Origin: Levilactobacillus andaensis
GTDB taxonomy: Bacteria > Bacillota > Bacilli > Lactobacillales > Lactobacillaceae
Reading direction: 5' to 3'
Length of the DNA: 64,000 nt
Assembly (NCBI RefSeq): GCF_016861695.1
Contig: NZ_BOLP01000019.1
Span: 1 to 64,000, forward strand
Numbering within the stretch: position 1 is the first letter of the stretch; every line of letters begins with the position of its first letter. The position numbers and the translations under genes are program-made. Below are positions 15,547 through 25,725 of this stretch, in pieces. The notes beneath the pieces were generated by a model. That model was not told the origin of the DNA, did no database searches, and saw only the letters and a program-made list of their open reading frames with translations.

Positions 15547-16692
15547 ATGTTGACCGAAGCCAAATTGATCCAAATTCGTCGGCAGTTACACCAGATTCCA
15601 GAGTTGGCTTTACAGGAGACGAAGACGCAGGCCTATTTGCAACAAGTGATAGCGACGTTGCCAGAGACCTATTTGACCGTGGCGACGTCACCCAAGCTGC
15701 CAACGGCGTTACTGGTGCGGGTTGCCGGTAGCCAGCCACAACGCACGATTGGTTATCGCACCGATATTGACGCGTTACCGGTGACTGAGAATAATGACCT
15801 TACTTTTAAGTCGACCCATCCGGGCGTTATGCACGCCTGTGGTCACGACATCCACATGACGGTGGCGTTGGGCCTACTCAGCTACTTTGCCGAGCAGCAG
15901 CCCCGCGACAACCTGGTTTTCTTTTTCCAGCCCGCGGAGGAAAGCGAGAGTGGTGGCAAACTGGCCTATGACCGCGGATTGCTGAGCGGGGACTTGCGAC
16001 CCGATGAGTTTTACGGTCTGCACGACAATCCGGACCTACCCACGGGAACGATTGGCTGTCGACTGGGAACGTTGTTTGCCGGGACTAGTGAGGTCAACGT
16101 GACCATTCACGGGACGAGCGGCCATGCAGCGTTTCCACAGAAAGCCAACGATGCTATCGTGATTGCGGCCAGCCTGGTCATGCAACTGCAGACGATTGTT
16201 GCGCGTAACATTGACCCAACGGTTTGTGGCGTGTTGACCATTGGCAAAATCACGGCGGGCACGATTCGCAACGTGATCGCCGGGGAGGCCCGGTTGGAGG
16301 GGACGATTCGTGGCCTGACGCAGGAGATGATCGGCTTCATTCAGCACCGGGTGCGAGAGATTGTGGCCGGGGTCGCGTTGACCTATCACGCGCAGATAGA
16401 CGTGACCTTTAATCAGGGCGGGTATTATCCGGTGGAAAATGACCCGACGTTGACGGCTAATTTTATCCGCTACATGCGGACGGCCGCGGATGTCGACTTT
16501 CAGACAACGCCACCAGCAATGACGGGCGAGGACTTTGGCTACCTGTTGTCCAAGATTCCGGGAACCATGTTTTGGCTGGGGGTCGACAGTCCAGGCGGTC
16601 TCCATGCCGCTAATTTTCAACCGAACGAGGCCGCAATTTTTAAAGGGGTGACCGCGATTCGAGGATTCTTATGTGACCGCATGACCCAATAA
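15547..16692 (+). CDS. dapL: N-acetyldiaminopimelate deacetylase
   Basis: A 381-residue M20-family metallopeptidase removing acetate from N-acetyl-LL-DAP. Metal motifs: MHACGHDIHM (near 97-106), PAEESESGG with catalytic glutamates (near 130) and a late TGEDFGY with a His-containing tail (LHAANF near 360). The dimerisation domain covers about 175-290. Its place after dapD and before dapA supports this substrate over related hippurate hydrolases. The start ATG 15547 follows GGGAGTTGTGAGCC. Confidence 0.93.
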   Translation: MLTEAKLIQIRRQLHQIPELALQETKTQAYLQQVIATLPETYLTVATSPKLPTALLVRVAGSQPQRTIGYRTDIDALPVTENNDLTFKSTHPGVMHACGHDIHMTVALGLLSYFAEQQPRDNLVFFFQPAEESESGGKLAYDRGLLSGDLRPDEFYGLHDNPDLPTGTIGCRLGTLFAGTSEVNVTIHGTSGHAAFPQKANDAIVIAASLVMQLQTIVARNIDPTVCGVLTIGKITAGTIRNVIAGEARLEGTIRGLTQEMIGFIQHRVREIVAGVALTYHAQIDVTFNQGGYYPVENDPTLTANFIRYMRTAADVDFQTTPPAMTGEDFGYLLSKIPGTMFWLGVDSPGGLHAANFQPNEAAIFKGVTAIRGFLCDRMTQ

Positions 16693-16703
16693 AGGAGTGA
16701 GCG

Positions 16704-17594
16704 ATGATGTTTACGAATGCTGATCTGATGACGGCAATCATTACGCCGTTTACCAACGATGGCTGCGCCATCAACTACGTGGCACTTGAAAAATTGACGA
16801 ATCATCTGCTGGATACTGGCACGAAAGGTTTTGTCATCGGTGGGACGACCGGGGAGACGCCGACGTTGAGCGAAACGGAGAAATTAACGCTCTACCTGCG
16901 TTTTGCCCAAATCGTGGCCGGGCGGGTACCAATCATTGCCGGTGCTGGCAGCAACAACACGGCGGGGACGATTGATTTTGTCCAAAAACTAGCCCAAATC
17001 GACGGTATCGACATGGCCTTAGTCGTCGTGCCGTACTACAACAAGCCTAACCAGCGGGGAATGGTGGCCCATTTCAAGGCCGTGGCCGATGCGTCGTCGT
17101 TGCCCATCATGATGTATAACATTCCGGGCCGTACCGGCGTCTTGATGGCCAAGGAGACCATCGTTGAGCTGGCCCAGTACCCGAACATTGCCGGCGTGAA
17201 ACAGTGTCATACCATGGCTGATTTCGAGTACATCGTTGAACACGTTCCTAGCGACTTCCTGGTCTACACCGGAGAAGATGCCCAGGCACTCTTCGCGAAG
17301 GTCGTGGGGGGCAGCGGGGTGGTCTCCGTGGCGGCCCATCTCTATGGCGCCGAGATCCGACAAATGTATGATGCGTTGGCTAAGGGGGATTACCGGACGG
17401 CCGGGGCCTTACAGCGGGAGTTGACTCCGAAGATGGCGGCCCTCTTCATGTACCCGTCGCCATCACCGGTCAAGGCCCTGCTCAACGACCTAGGGTATGA
17501 CGTGGGAACGTGTCGGTTACCGGTACTGCCGTTAAATGCAGCAGAAAAGGCGGCTTTGTACCACGCCCTAGCGTTAAAGGGGGCGATGGCGTGA
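16704..17594 (+). CDS. dapA: 4-hydroxy-tetrahydrodipicolinate synthase
   Basis: A 296-residue TIM-barrel aldolase condensing pyruvate with aspartate semialdehyde. Motifs: [10 protein letters not shown] (near 46-55), [10 protein letters not shown] with the catalytic Tyr (near 110), YNIPGRTG (near 138) and the Schiff-base lysine in AGVKQCH (near 165). AAAGGAGTGAGC precedes two ATG codons, at 16704 and 16707. The C-terminus is Ala-rich and overlaps dapB through GTGA. Confidence 0.95.
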   Translation: MMFTNADLMTAIITPFTNDGCAINYVALEKLTNHLLDTGTKGFVIGGTTGETPTLSETEKLTLYLRFAQIVAGRVPIIAGAGSNNTAGTIDFVQKLAQIDGIDMALVVVPYYNKPNQRGMVAHFKAVADASSLPIMMYNIPGRTGVLMAKETIVELAQYPNIAGVKQCHTMADFEYIVEHVPSDFLVYTGEDAQALFAKVVGGSGVVSVAAHLYGAEIRQMYDALAKGDYRTAGALQRELTPKMAALFMYPSPSPVKALLNDLGYDVGTCRLPVLPLNAAEKAALYHALALKGAMA

Positions 17595-18367
17595 TCTCAG
17601 TCATCATTGCGGGCTTCAACGGGGCCATGGGCCAAAAGGCGGTGCAGTTGGTCACAACGACGCCGGAATTTCATTTGGCCGGGGTCTTCAATCCGCACGT
17701 CACGAGTCGCCGCGCCACGGACTATGGGTTGGACGGTGCGGTCACCATTTACAATGACCTCGAGCAGATCACTACGCCAGCTGATGTGTGGCTCGATTTC
17801 AGTACACCCAGTGGGGTCGCCACCAATGCTCAGTTTGCGATTACGCGGGGGATGCGGCCGGTGATTGGGACCAGTGGGTTGACGGAGGCCCAGCAACAAG
17901 AGTTACAGGGCACGGCCAACGCTCGCCAGTTAGGCGGTATCATTGCCCCTAACTTTGGCGTGACGGCGGTGCTCATGATGAAATTTGCCCAGCAGGCCGC
18001 CGCCTACCTTCAGCGGGCAGAAATCGTGGAGTATCACCATGAGGACAAGCTGGATGCGCCATCCGGAACGGCCCTGAACACGGCGCGGCTGATCCATGAG
18101 GCGCAACAAGTGGATGAGCCACAGCCGGCAGCGGAGCAAGATTCCTTAGGGACACGCGGTGGCGACTACCATGGCATCAAGATCCACGCCGTACGTTTAC
18201 CGGGATTCGTGGCCGACGAGGAGGTCATCTTCGGTGGGCCCGGCGAGACGTTGACGATCAAACAGAGCACCACCGACCGGCAGTCGTTTATGACCGGGGT
18301 GCGCCTGGCAATGACGGCGGTCATGCAGCGGCAAGACTTAGTTATTGGACTAGAAAATATCTTATAG
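17591..18367 (+). CDS. dapB: 4-hydroxy-tetrahydrodipicolinate reductase
   Basis: A 258-residue NAD(P)H reductase. Its N-terminal Rossmann motif is [11 protein letters not shown] (near 5-15), and the signature [16 protein letters not shown], with catalytic His and Lys, lies near 145-160. The start is GTG 17591, overlapping the dapA stop (GTGA), with AAGGGGGCG as ribosome site. A longer frame reaching into dapA is not supported. It produces the substrate for DapD. Confidence 0.95.
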   Translation: MISVIIAGFNGAMGQKAVQLVTTTPEFHLAGVFNPHVTSRRATDYGLDGAVTIYNDLEQITTPADVWLDFSTPSGVATNAQFAITRGMRPVIGTSGLTEAQQQELQGTANARQLGGIIAPNFGVTAVLMMKFAQQAAAYLQRAEIVEYHHEDKLDAPSGTALNTARLIHEAQQVDEPQPAAEQDSLGTRGGDYHGIKIHAVRLPGFVADEEVIFGGPGETLTIKQSTTDRQSFMTGVRLAMTAVMQRQDLVIGLENIL

Positions 18368-18393
18368 GCGGGAAAGGTTAAGGGGGAATTCGT

Positions 18394-19596
18394 TTGCCAG
18401 AATTAGATGCTAGGCTTGAAACGATTGTTAACCAAAAGATTCAGGCGATGGGGGCGTCTCAGATTCGCGCCTTCGCTCAGAAATTCGACCAGATTCCGGG
18501 GATCATCAAATTAACCTTGGGCGAACCGGACTTTAACGTGCCGGAACACGTCAAGGACGCCGCTATTCGGAGTATTCAGGACAATAAGTCACACTATACC
18601 GATCAACGTGGAATCCGCGAGCTGCGGCAAGCCATCAGCGGTTACCTGCAACACCGGTTTCGGCTCACCTACGATGCCGACACAGAAATCGTGGCGACGG
18701 TCGGGGCTTCGGAGGCCATCTTTAGCGTGTTGGGCGGACTGATCAATCCGGGCGACAAGGTCTTAGTGGCGACACCGACCTTTGCGTTGTATTGGCCGGT
18801 CATTTCGATATTTGGTGGAATCCCGATTCAGGTCGACACGACCGCTGATGGGTTTCGATTGACCGGTAAGCACCTGCAAGCCGTCATCGACCGCGAAGGC
18901 GCGGACACGGTCAAGGCTGTCATTTTAAACTTTCCAGGGAATCCGACGGGGGTGACCTATGACCGCGCGCAGTTACAAGCCGTGGCCGATGTTGCGAAAC
19001 GCCAAGGGATGTACGTGATCACGGACGAAATATACGCGGAGCTCACGTACGGCCAGCCCCACACGTCCATGGCGGAATTGCTACCGGAACAGACGATTCT
19101 GATCAATGGGTTGTCCAAGTCCCACGCGATGACGGGGTATCGCATCGGTTATTTTGCCGGACCAGCTGAGATCGTTAAAACCATCAGTAAGTTGCACGGC
19201 TTCGTGGTGACCTGTCCGTCAAATCCGGCCCAGTATGCGGCGCTAGAGGCGTTGACCAATGGACTGGATGACTCGAAGCAGATGCGCCAAACTTACCAGC
19301 AACGTCGCGATTACGTGGTTCCCGAGCTCAATCGGTTGGGGTACGTGACAACGATGCCGACCGGGGCATTCTATGCGTTTGCGAAGATCCCGCCGGAGTT
19401 CGGTCTGGATGCCGTGGCTTTTGCGACCAAATTGGCGGAAGTGGGCTTGGTGGGCGTCACGCCCGGGAGTTGTTTTGGTGCCGGGGGCGAAGGCTACGTG
19501 CGGCTGTCCTACGCATCTTCCATGGCAGATCTGAAAGAGGCCATGCGCCGGTTAGCGGTCTTCACGGCTGACTTACGGACACACGTTTTGAATTGA
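18394..19596 (+). CDS. patA: class I/II aminotransferase, likely N-acetyl-DAP aminotransferase
   Basis: A 400-residue PLP aminotransferase with NFPGNPTG (near 172-179), TDEIYAELTYG (near 210) and the PLP lysine in GLSKSHAMTGYR (near 240-250). It belongs to the PatA-like group that transaminates N-acetyl-2-amino-6-oxopimelate. Position between dapB and asd in the lysine operon supports that role; a more general aromatic or alanine aminotransferase is possible. The start TTG 18394 is preceded by AAGGGGGAA at about 6 nt. Confidence 0.88.
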   Translation: MPELDARLETIVNQKIQAMGASQIRAFAQKFDQIPGIIKLTLGEPDFNVPEHVKDAAIRSIQDNKSHYTDQRGIRELRQAISGYLQHRFRLTYDADTEIVATVGASEAIFSVLGGLINPGDKVLVATPTFALYWPVISIFGGIPIQVDTTADGFRLTGKHLQAVIDREGADTVKAVILNFPGNPTGVTYDRAQLQAVADVAKRQGMYVITDEIYAELTYGQPHTSMAELLPEQTILINGLSKSHAMTGYRIGYFAGPAEIVKTISKLHGFVVTCPSNPAQYAALEALTNGLDDSKQMRQTYQQRRDYVVPELNRLGYVTTMPTGAFYAFAKIPPEFGLDAVAFATKLAEVGLVGVTPGSCFGAGGEGYVRLSYASSMADLKEAMRRLAVFTADLRTHVLN

Positions 19597-19614
19597 AAAT
19601 GGGGAGATGATGGG

Positions 19615-20679
19615 ATGCAAGCAGGACTTACGGTTGCGATATTGGGGGCCACGGGCGCGGTGGGTACCCGGATGCTGGCTCAGTTGGCTCAGTCGACGAT
19701 TCCAGTGAAGACGGTCAAATTATTGGCATCGTCCCGTTCGGCGGGAAAGTCGCTGACATTTAAGGGGCGGTCGCTGACGGTCGCGGCAACAACGGCGGCG
19801 TCATTTGCGGATGTTGACCTGGTGTTGGCCTCGGCTGGTAGCGCAGTGTCGAAGCAATTCTTACCGATTGCGGTGGAACAGGGCGCGGTCTGCGTGGACA
19901 ATACCAGTGCCTTTCGAATGGTGCCGACCGTGCCGCTGGTCGTCCCGGAGGTCAACAAAGAGACACTGCGGGAACATCACGGCATCATTGCGAACCCCAA
20001 CTGTTCGACGATTCAAATGATGGTGGCGTTAAATCCGATTCGTCAGGCGGTGGGGTTGAAGCAGGTCATTGTGTCGACCTACCAAGCAGCCTCGGGAGCC
20101 GGCCAGTCGGGATTAGATGAGTTCTATCAGGAAGCCAGGGACTATCTGGATGGCCAGCGGATGACGGCCGAAATTTTTCCGACCAAGGGTGATCAGCGCC
20201 ACTACCCATTGGCCTTCAACCTGTTGCCACAAATCGATGTGTTGGAAGATGATCTGTACTCGCACGAAGAGTGGAAAATGATTCATGAGACCAAGAAAAT
20301 CATGCTGGGGGATATGAATGCCAGCGAAATCAAGGTGACGGCGACTTGTGTGCGCGTACCGGTGCCGTTTAGTCATGGCGAGTCCATTTGGATCGATACC
20401 GGGAATCCTGATGCGACCGTTGCCCAATTGCGCCGAGCACTGGCAACTGCTCCGGGAGTCGTGTTGCAAGACGACCCACGGCACCAACTGTATCCGCAAC
20501 CGTTAAATGCGACTGGAACACGTGAGACCTATGTTGGGCGGATTCGACCAGACTTAGAGAATCCGGGAGCGTTTAATCTGTGGGTCGTAGCCGATAATCT
20601 ATTAAAGGGTGCCGCGTGGAATACTGTTCAGATTGCGGAATGTTTGGTAGTGGATGGCCTAATCAACAGTATAGTTTGA
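19615..20679 (+). CDS. asd: aspartate-semialdehyde dehydrogenase
   Basis: A 354-residue Asd. The nucleotide-binding loop is GATGAVGTRM (near 11-20), the active-site cysteine lies in NPNCSTIQM (near 129), and CVRVPV plus HGES with catalytic Arg and His are near 245-260. It reduces aspartyl phosphate made by LysC. ATG 19615 follows GGGGAGATGATGGG. Last gene of the L-box operon; I see no strong terminator right after it. Confidence 0.95.
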   Translation: MQAGLTVAILGATGAVGTRMLAQLAQSTIPVKTVKLLASSRSAGKSLTFKGRSLTVAATTAASFADVDLVLASAGSAVSKQFLPIAVEQGAVCVDNTSAFRMVPTVPLVVPEVNKETLREHHGIIANPNCSTIQMMVALNPIRQAVGLKQVIVSTYQAASGAGQSGLDEFYQEARDYLDGQRMTAEIFPTKGDQRHYPLAFNLLPQIDVLEDDLYSHEEWKMIHETKKIMLGDMNASEIKVTATCVRVPVPFSHGESIWIDTGNPDATVAQLRRALATAPGVVLQDDPRHQLYPQPLNATGTRETYVGRIRPDLENPGAFNLWVVADNLLKGAAWNTVQIAECLVVDGLINSIV

Positions 20680-20827
20680 TTATGTATATAACAATTAATT
20701 TCCAATGTCATATTTCGGTTCTCGTTTATGTAAGTTGGGAGATAGTTTTGAACGATTAGTCGATATAAGTGGCATGGTAAATCGGTTGTTAGCTACAAGC
20801 GAGAGATTTGCCGGATTAAAAATGATT

Positions 20828-20842
20828 ATTGTACGGTACAAT
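20828..20842. other. short perfect dyad in the asd downstream region
   Basis: ATTGTAC-G-GTACAAT, two 7-nt arms about one base. It could be a regulator site, but no promoter is obvious and flanking genes converge on the region. The remaining stretch 20680-20900 shows nothing else clear. Confidence 0.3.
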
Positions 20843-20900
20843 AGAAAATTACACTTGCCATCCGAATGATTATATTTATAAACGATTGCGTTAGAATCGA

Positions 20901-20947
20901 CAAAAAGGCACCATCAAATCCAAAAGTGAACTTGATGATGCCTTTCA
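20901..20947 (-). terminator. terminator of the PAP2-mnmM operon
   Basis: On the minus strand AAAGGCA-CATCAA-type arms pair with one mismatch over 14 positions and end in five T. It starts right after the mnmM stop and may also stop asd transcripts from the other side. Confidence 0.8.
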
Positions 20948-20948
20948 A

Positions 20949-21515
20949 TTACCGCCGTTCGATTGCTAACAAAAATGGCGGGGTATGAATTTGATTGATA
21001 AAACCATAACGCAGAACTTGATAGTCTTTCTGTGGGAGCGCCTGGCAGAAGTCGACGACAGCGTCCCGTTCGGTTGGGCCACCGGGATGACCGGCGTAGA
21101 CAACTAGGATAATGCGGCCGCCACGTGGCAGGTGAGGCAACAACGTTTTGACCGCAGTCAGGGGCGTGGTGGGACGAGTGATGACGGATTTATCACCACC
21201 CGGTAGGTAACCGAGATTGAAAACGGCTGCTGCGACGCGCTCATCTGGTGCCAGAAAGTCGCCAACATTTTCATGACCAGTCGCGTGTAGGTCAACCTGG
21301 GCGCCTAATCCGGTTAGAACAAGCTGTTGTTGCGTTTCGTCGAGCGCTGCTTGTTGGATATCGAAACCGATGACGTGACCAGTTTTGCCGACTAGGTTTG
21401 CTAGGAAAATCGTGTCGTGACCTTGGCCCACTGTGGCGTCGACCACCGTATCGCCGGGCCCCACACATTCCGAGAGTAACGTATGACTATAAGTTAAGGC
21501 ATTTGGTAAATTCAT
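20949..21515 (-). CDS. mnmM: class I SAM methyltransferase, MnmM (YtqB) family
   Basis: A 188-residue methyltransferase. Motif I is VVDATVGQGHDTIFLA (near 24-39), followed by GHVIGFDIQ and an NLGYLPGGDK motif (near 100-109) characteristic of the YtqB group. YtqB/MnmM methylates nm5s2U34 in some tRNAs; older annotation called it an rRNA methylase. The start ATG at 21515 abuts the PAP2 stop (TAAATG), with GGAGATG as ribosome site, so the two genes are coupled. Confidence 0.85.
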   Translation of the reverse strand: MNLPNALTYSHTLLSECVGPGDTVVDATVGQGHDTIFLANLVGKTGHVIGFDIQQAALDETQQQLVLTGLGAQVDLHATGHENVGDFLAPDERVAAAVFNLGYLPGGDKSVITRPTTPLTAVKTLLPHLPRGGRIILVVYAGHPGGPTERDAVVDFCQALPQKDYQVLRYGFINQIHTPPFLLAIERR

Positions 21516-22154
21516 TTATAATGCATCTCCATAGCGCGTGAGAAACCATTGACTGACGGTCAATAAGAAGAACCCTAATGACCAGCCGGCAACCACGTCA
21601 CTGGGATAATGGACCCCAACGTAGACCCGGGATAATCCGATGCAGACAATCCAAAGACTCAGGACCAAGGTACCCGCCCAGCGCCAATTGTGATGTTGCC
21701 GCAAGGACCAGCCCAAAAGAACAATCAGGGAACCCCACAGTAGCATCGCCGTAATGGAGTGACCACTAGGAAAACTGTAGGAGCTGGCGGCAACTAGCCG
21801 GTTAACGGTTGGTCGTGGGCGCTGGATGATATTTTTGATCACGGTATTGCCTACGCCAGCCCAAATCAGCACGTTAAACGCTAAAAAGAGTGCCCCGCGG
21901 TAATGGCGGGCAATGACCAGTACGGCAACGAGCAGGAGCGTTACCCACGTTACAGGTTTCGGATTACCGGATTTGGTCACCCAGATAATGCTCTGCATCA
22001 AGCCATGTGGCAGGGGATGACGCACCCAGCCGATAATTAGCTGGTCGAACGCCTTGATCCAAGGTTGCTGTAAAGCGACTCCGAATAAGTCAATGAGAAA
22101 TAAGATGCCCGCGGCCCAAGTGAAGCGCCAGCGGGTTTTTGAAATGGTCGTCAA
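21516..22154 (-). CDS. PAP2-superfamily membrane phosphatase
   Basis: A 212-residue protein with about six membrane segments. The three acid-phosphatase motifs are present: KNIIQRPRP (near 106-114), SFPSGHS (near 126-132) and SRVYVGVHYPSDV (near 173-185). Such enzymes dephosphorylate undecaprenyl pyrophosphate or phosphatidylglycerophosphate; the substrate cannot be told here. The ribosome site TAGGAGGTC precedes the start. It is followed directly by mnmM. Confidence 0.88.
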   Translation of the reverse strand: MTTISKTRWRFTWAAGILFLIDLFGVALQQPWIKAFDQLIIGWVRHPLPHGLMQSIIWVTKSGNPKPVTWVTLLLVAVLVIARHYRGALFLAFNVLIWAGVGNTVIKNIIQRPRPTVNRLVAASSYSFPSGHSITAMLLWGSLIVLLGWSLRQHHNWRWAGTLVLSLWIVCIGLSRVYVGVHYPSDVVAGWSLGFFLLTVSQWFLTRYGDAL

Positions 22155-22432
22155 AGGTTGACCTCCTATATGATTATAATAATTTTAGTATAGCACAGTG
22201 TTTTAGTAGGGCTGAAATTGATTTTGGAAAATAATCTAGCGTGAGTCAAAGTCGTTTATCGATGAGCCAATTATCTGGCTATTTTAGTAGTTTAGGGGGC
22301 AATCTAACTCTTGTTTTTTTGGCGAATAATTGGTTGTTACTGGTGGGGTGTTCAGGTATGCTTAAAGTACAAAGTGAATGAATTAGCCGATTTTGGAAAA
22401 TTAGAATGCCGGTATGTCAACGATTCTTTAGT

Positions 22433-22704
22433 GTATTCCCCGTGTATACGGGGGTGATCCCATCTTGGCCGACTTATCGTAAGCTGTCGCCCAGTATTCC
22501 CCGTGTATACGGGGGTGATCCTGTAATGGTTGTTAGCGTCAACGGGCTTGTTGAGTATTCCCCGTGTATACGGGGGTGATCCTTTTACTCGTTCCTTTGG
22601 GGGATACATAGGGGAGTATTCCCCGTGTATACGGGGGTGATCCTCGCGTCCAGGTGCTTAGCTTGCAGGCGTCCAGGTATTCCCCGTGAATACGGGGGAA
22701 GAGA
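22433..22704 (+). CRISPR. orphan CRISPR array, type I-E style, four spacers
   Basis: Five 28-nt repeats beginning GTATTCCCCGTGTATACGGG and ending GGTGATCC, at 22433, 22494, 22555, 22616 and 22677. The four spacers are each 33 nt, giving an exact 61-nt period. The first four repeats are identical; the last diverges in its final six bases and at one stem base, so it is the distal end and the leader is on the left (about 22200-22432). Repeat length, spacer length and the central palindrome fit type I-E of lactobacilli. No cas gene lies in the window. Short frames on the minus strand are translated repeats, not genes. Confidence 0.96.
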
Positions 22705-22781
22705 ATCCTATACCATTGCGTACTGATAGTATCTCTATTTCTCAATTCCCCGAATTATTCTCTAAGAAGTCGGCGTGACCC

Positions 22782-22810
22782 TTGCTTTTCCCTAGGGGGT
22801 TTGCTAAGAT
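22782..22810 (+). promoter_or_regulatory. leuS promoter
   Basis: TTGCTT, 17-nt spacer, TAAGAT with an extended TGC. It sits between the CRISPR array and the T-box leader. Confidence 0.6.
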
Positions 22811-22831
22811 GAAAACAATCTGATTAGACAA

Positions 22832-23061
22832 AGACGTTGATGAGAAGTAGTAGTTCAACGGGGTATTCAGCAAGCGGATGGTCGCTGTGAATCCGTTATC
22901 CCGTGGAACGAACTTGTCTCTGAGTCTTCTCCGCTGCAAAGTGGGCGTTTGGCGACGTTATCAGCCGGAATGAGCCTCGGTACAAGACCGGGGAAATGTA
23001 GGTGGTACCGCGCTAACACGCCCTGCAGAAGTCGTTTTATGGACTTCTGGGGGCTTTTTTT
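22832..23061 (+). promoter_or_regulatory. T-box leader of leuS
   Basis: Stem I opens with GATGAGAAGTAGTAG and closes with CTTCTCC. Leucine codons CTC (22918) or CTG (22920) just before that strand are specifier candidates. The T-box core reads AGGTGGTACCGCG (23000-23012), able to pair with the free CCA end of tRNA. A terminator, AGAAGTC/GACTTCT plus CCC/GGG and seven T, ends at 23060. Uncharged tRNA-Leu is expected to permit read-through into leuS. Confidence 0.92.
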
Positions 23062-23099
23062 ATGGCTTGGCGTTGAAAATGAGAAAGGGAGCGAAAATT

Positions 23100-25529
23100 T
23101 TGGCATACAAACACCAAATTATTGAGCACAAGTGGCAACATTACTGGCGGGTCAACGAAACGTTCAAGACCCCTGACACTTCCAGTAAACCAAAGTATTA
23201 CGTGATGGATATGTTCCCATATCCTTCAGGTCAAGGCCTGCACGTGGGACATCCTGAAGGCTATACGGCAACCGACATCATGGCCCGTTTGAAGCGGATG
23301 CAGGGCTTTAACGTCTTGCACCCAATGGGCTGGGACGCTTTTGGTCTGCCCGCTGAACAGTACGCGTTGAAGACCGGGCACAACCCTAAGGACTTTACCG
23401 CGCACAACATCAAGAACTTCAAACGTCAAATTCGCTCACTCGGTTTTTCTTACGATTGGAGTCGTGAGGTCAACACGACCGACGAATCCTTCTACAAGTG
23501 GACGCAATGGATCTTCGAACAAATGTACAAGAAGGGTCTTGCCTACGAAGACAAGATCATGGTCAACTGGGCGCCCGACTTCATGGGTGGGACCGTTGTG
23601 GCCAACGAAGAAGTCATTGACGGCAAGACGGAACGGGGTGGCTATCCCGTTTACCGCGTGCCAATGCGTCAATGGGTACTGAAAATTACGGCGTACGCTG
23701 ACCGTTTGCTGGATGACTTGGATGACCTAGATTGGCCAGACAGCATCAAGGAAATGCAACGTAACTGGATCGGCCGTTCCGAAGGGGCTAGTGTGTTCTT
23801 CCCAGTTGATGGTCAAGAAGACACCAAGGTCGAAGTCTACACCACGCGTCCTGACACGTTGTTTGGGGCAACCTACATGGTGTTGGCGCCAGAACATGCT
23901 TTGGTTGATCAAATTACGACGCCGGAACATGCCGCTGAAGTGAAGGCTTACAAGGAAGCCATCGACAGCAAGTCCGACCTCGAACGGACCGATTTGAACA
24001 AGGATAAGACTGGGGTCTTCACCGGTGCTTACGGGATCAACCCGTTAAGCGGCAAGAAGCTTCCAATCTGGATCGGTGACTACGTGCTGGCTTCTTACGG
24101 GACTGGTGCCATCATGGCCGTCCCAGCACACGATGACCGGGATAACGAATTTGCTCAAAAATTCAACCTGCCGATCGTTCAAGTGATTGCGGGCGATGAC
24201 GATACCGACGTTCAAACGGCCGCTTATACTGGTGACGGCGAACACATCAACTCTGACTTCCTGAACGGGATGAACAAGAAGGATGCCATTGCTGCGGCCA
24301 TTAACTGGTTGGAAGAACACAAGGCTGGCCACAAGAAGGTCAACTTCCGGTTGCGTGACTGGATCTTCTCCCGTCAACGCTACTGGGGTGAACCAATTCC
24401 CGTTATCCACTGGGAAGATGGCGAAACCACGTTGGTTCCAGAAGACCAGTTGCCATTGAAGCTCCCAGCTGCTAAGCAACTCGAACCTTCTGGAACGGGT
24501 GAAAGCCCATTGGCCAACCTGGATGACTGGGTAAACGTTGTGGATGAAAACGGCCGTAAAGGGAAGCGTGAAACTAACACCATGCCACAGTGGGCTGGGA
24601 GTTCATGGTACTTCCTGCGTTACGTTGATCCACACAACGACCAAGCGATTGCTGATCCAGAGAAGTTGAAATACTGGATGCCAGTTGACCTGTACATCGG
24701 TGGGGCGGAACATGCCGTCTTGCATTTACTGTACGCCCGGTTCTGGCACAAGTTCCTTTACGACCTCGGTGTCGTGCCAACCAAGGAACCATTCCAGAAG
24801 TTGGTCAACCAAGGGATGATCTTGGGGACCAACCACGAAAAGATGTCCAAGTCAAAGGGGAACGTTATCAACCCCGACGAAATCGTCGAGAAGTTCGGTG
24901 CTGACACCCTGCGTCTGTACGAAATGTTCATGGGGCCATTAGAAGCCTCCAAACCATGGAGTACGGAAGGTATCAACGGCTCTCGTCGCTGGTTGGACCG
25001 TGTTTGGCGTCTATTGATCGATGACAACAACCGTCTGCGTGACCGGGTCACGATGATCAACGATGGGACGTTGGATAAGATCTACAACCAAACCGTGAAG
25101 ACGGTGAGTGAAGATCTCGAAGCCATGCGCTTCAACGTTGCCATTTCACAACTGATGGTCTTCGTCAACGAAGCCTACAAGGCGGACAGCCTGCCACTGA
25201 TCTACATGGAAGGTTTCGTCAAGATGATCTCACCAATCGTGCCCCATATCGCTGAAGAACTGTGGGCACTGATGGGTCATGACGACACGATTTCCTACGC
25301 CAAGTGGCCAACGTACGACGCCAAGCAATTGGTTGAAGACGTGGTCGAAATGGTCGTTCAGGTCAACGGTAAGGTTCGTGCTCACCTGAAGGTCGCTAAG
25401 GACGCGGCTAAGGATGACATCGAAGCCCAAGCCTTGGCTGACGAAACGGTCAAGATGCATACGGACGGTAAGACGGTTCGTAAGGTCATCGTGGTACCAG
25501 GTAAATTGGTCAACATCGTTGCCAACTAA
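23100..25529 (+). CDS. leuS: leucine-tRNA ligase
   Basis: An 809-residue class Ia synthetase. The HIGH motif reads HVGH (near 49-52) and the KMSKS motif is intact (near 581-585). The CP1 editing domain lies at about 220-415 with [13 protein letters not shown]. The C-terminal domain ends [15 protein letters not shown]. The start is TTG 23100 ([12 protein letters not shown]), 9 nt after GAGAAAGGGAG; an ATG at 23079 overlaps that site. Codon use is that of a highly expressed gene. Controlled by the T-box just upstream. Confidence 0.96.
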   Translation: MAYKHQIIEHKWQHYWRVNETFKTPDTSSKPKYYVMDMFPYPSGQGLHVGHPEGYTATDIMARLKRMQGFNVLHPMGWDAFGLPAEQYALKTGHNPKDFTAHNIKNFKRQIRSLGFSYDWSREVNTTDESFYKWTQWIFEQMYKKGLAYEDKIMVNWAPDFMGGTVVANEEVIDGKTERGGYPVYRVPMRQWVLKITAYADRLLDDLDDLDWPDSIKEMQRNWIGRSEGASVFFPVDGQEDTKVEVYTTRPDTLFGATYMVLAPEHALVDQITTPEHAAEVKAYKEAIDSKSDLERTDLNKDKTGVFTGAYGINPLSGKKLPIWIGDYVLASYGTGAIMAVPAHDDRDNEFAQKFNLPIVQVIAGDDDTDVQTAAYTGDGEHINSDFLNGMNKKDAIAAAINWLEEHKAGHKKVNFRLRDWIFSRQRYWGEPIPVIHWEDGETTLVPEDQLPLKLPAAKQLEPSGTGESPLANLDDWVNVVDENGRKGKRETNTMPQWAGSSWYFLRYVDPHNDQAIADPEKLKYWMPVDLYIGGAEHAVLHLLYARFWHKFLYDLGVVPTKEPFQKLVNQGMILGTNHEKMSKSKGNVINPDEIVEKFGADTLRLYEMFMGPLEASKPWSTEGINGSRRWLDRVWRLLIDDNNRLRDRVTMINDGTLDKIYNQTVKTVSEDLEAMRFNVAISQLMVFVNEAYKADSLPLIYMEGFVKMISPIVPHIAEELWALMGHDDTISYAKWPTYDAKQLVEDVVEMVVQVNGKVRAHLKVAKDAAKDDIEAQALADETVKMHTDGKTVRKVIVVPGKLVNIVAN

Positions 25530-25537
25530 ATTAACCT

Positions 25538-25587
25538 AAAAGAAGTGCCGGTAACTTTCCTAATGGAGAGTGACCGGCACTTTTTAA
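25538..25587 (+). terminator. leuS terminator
   Basis: AGTGCCGGT-ACTTTCC pairs with GGAGAGT-ACCGGCACT, loop TAAT, then five T. Confidence 0.93.
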
Positions 25588-25725
25588 TTGGCAAAAACTT
25601 GTGCTTGGGAGATAATTCGGGACGATTTATGAAAGAACTCGCCTTGAAATCAGAGGAATCGCCACTAAATAATGGTTGGCAAAGCGCCGGTTTTGGAATC
25701 AAGGGCGATGAGAGAAGGGATTATC

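Noticed and set aside
16036-16620. 194-codon minus-strand frame opposite dapL
   Set aside because: Antisense to dapL, no family resemblance and no ribosome site.
20680-20948. Attachment site or integrated element after asd
   Set aside because: Only a short dyad and a terminator were found; no integrase or flanking duplication.
22352-22745. Minus-strand frames over the array with repeats such as SPPYTRGI and ITPVYTGNT
   Set aside because: These are translations of CRISPR repeats, a familiar artefact; the 61-nt periodicity and spacer structure explain them.
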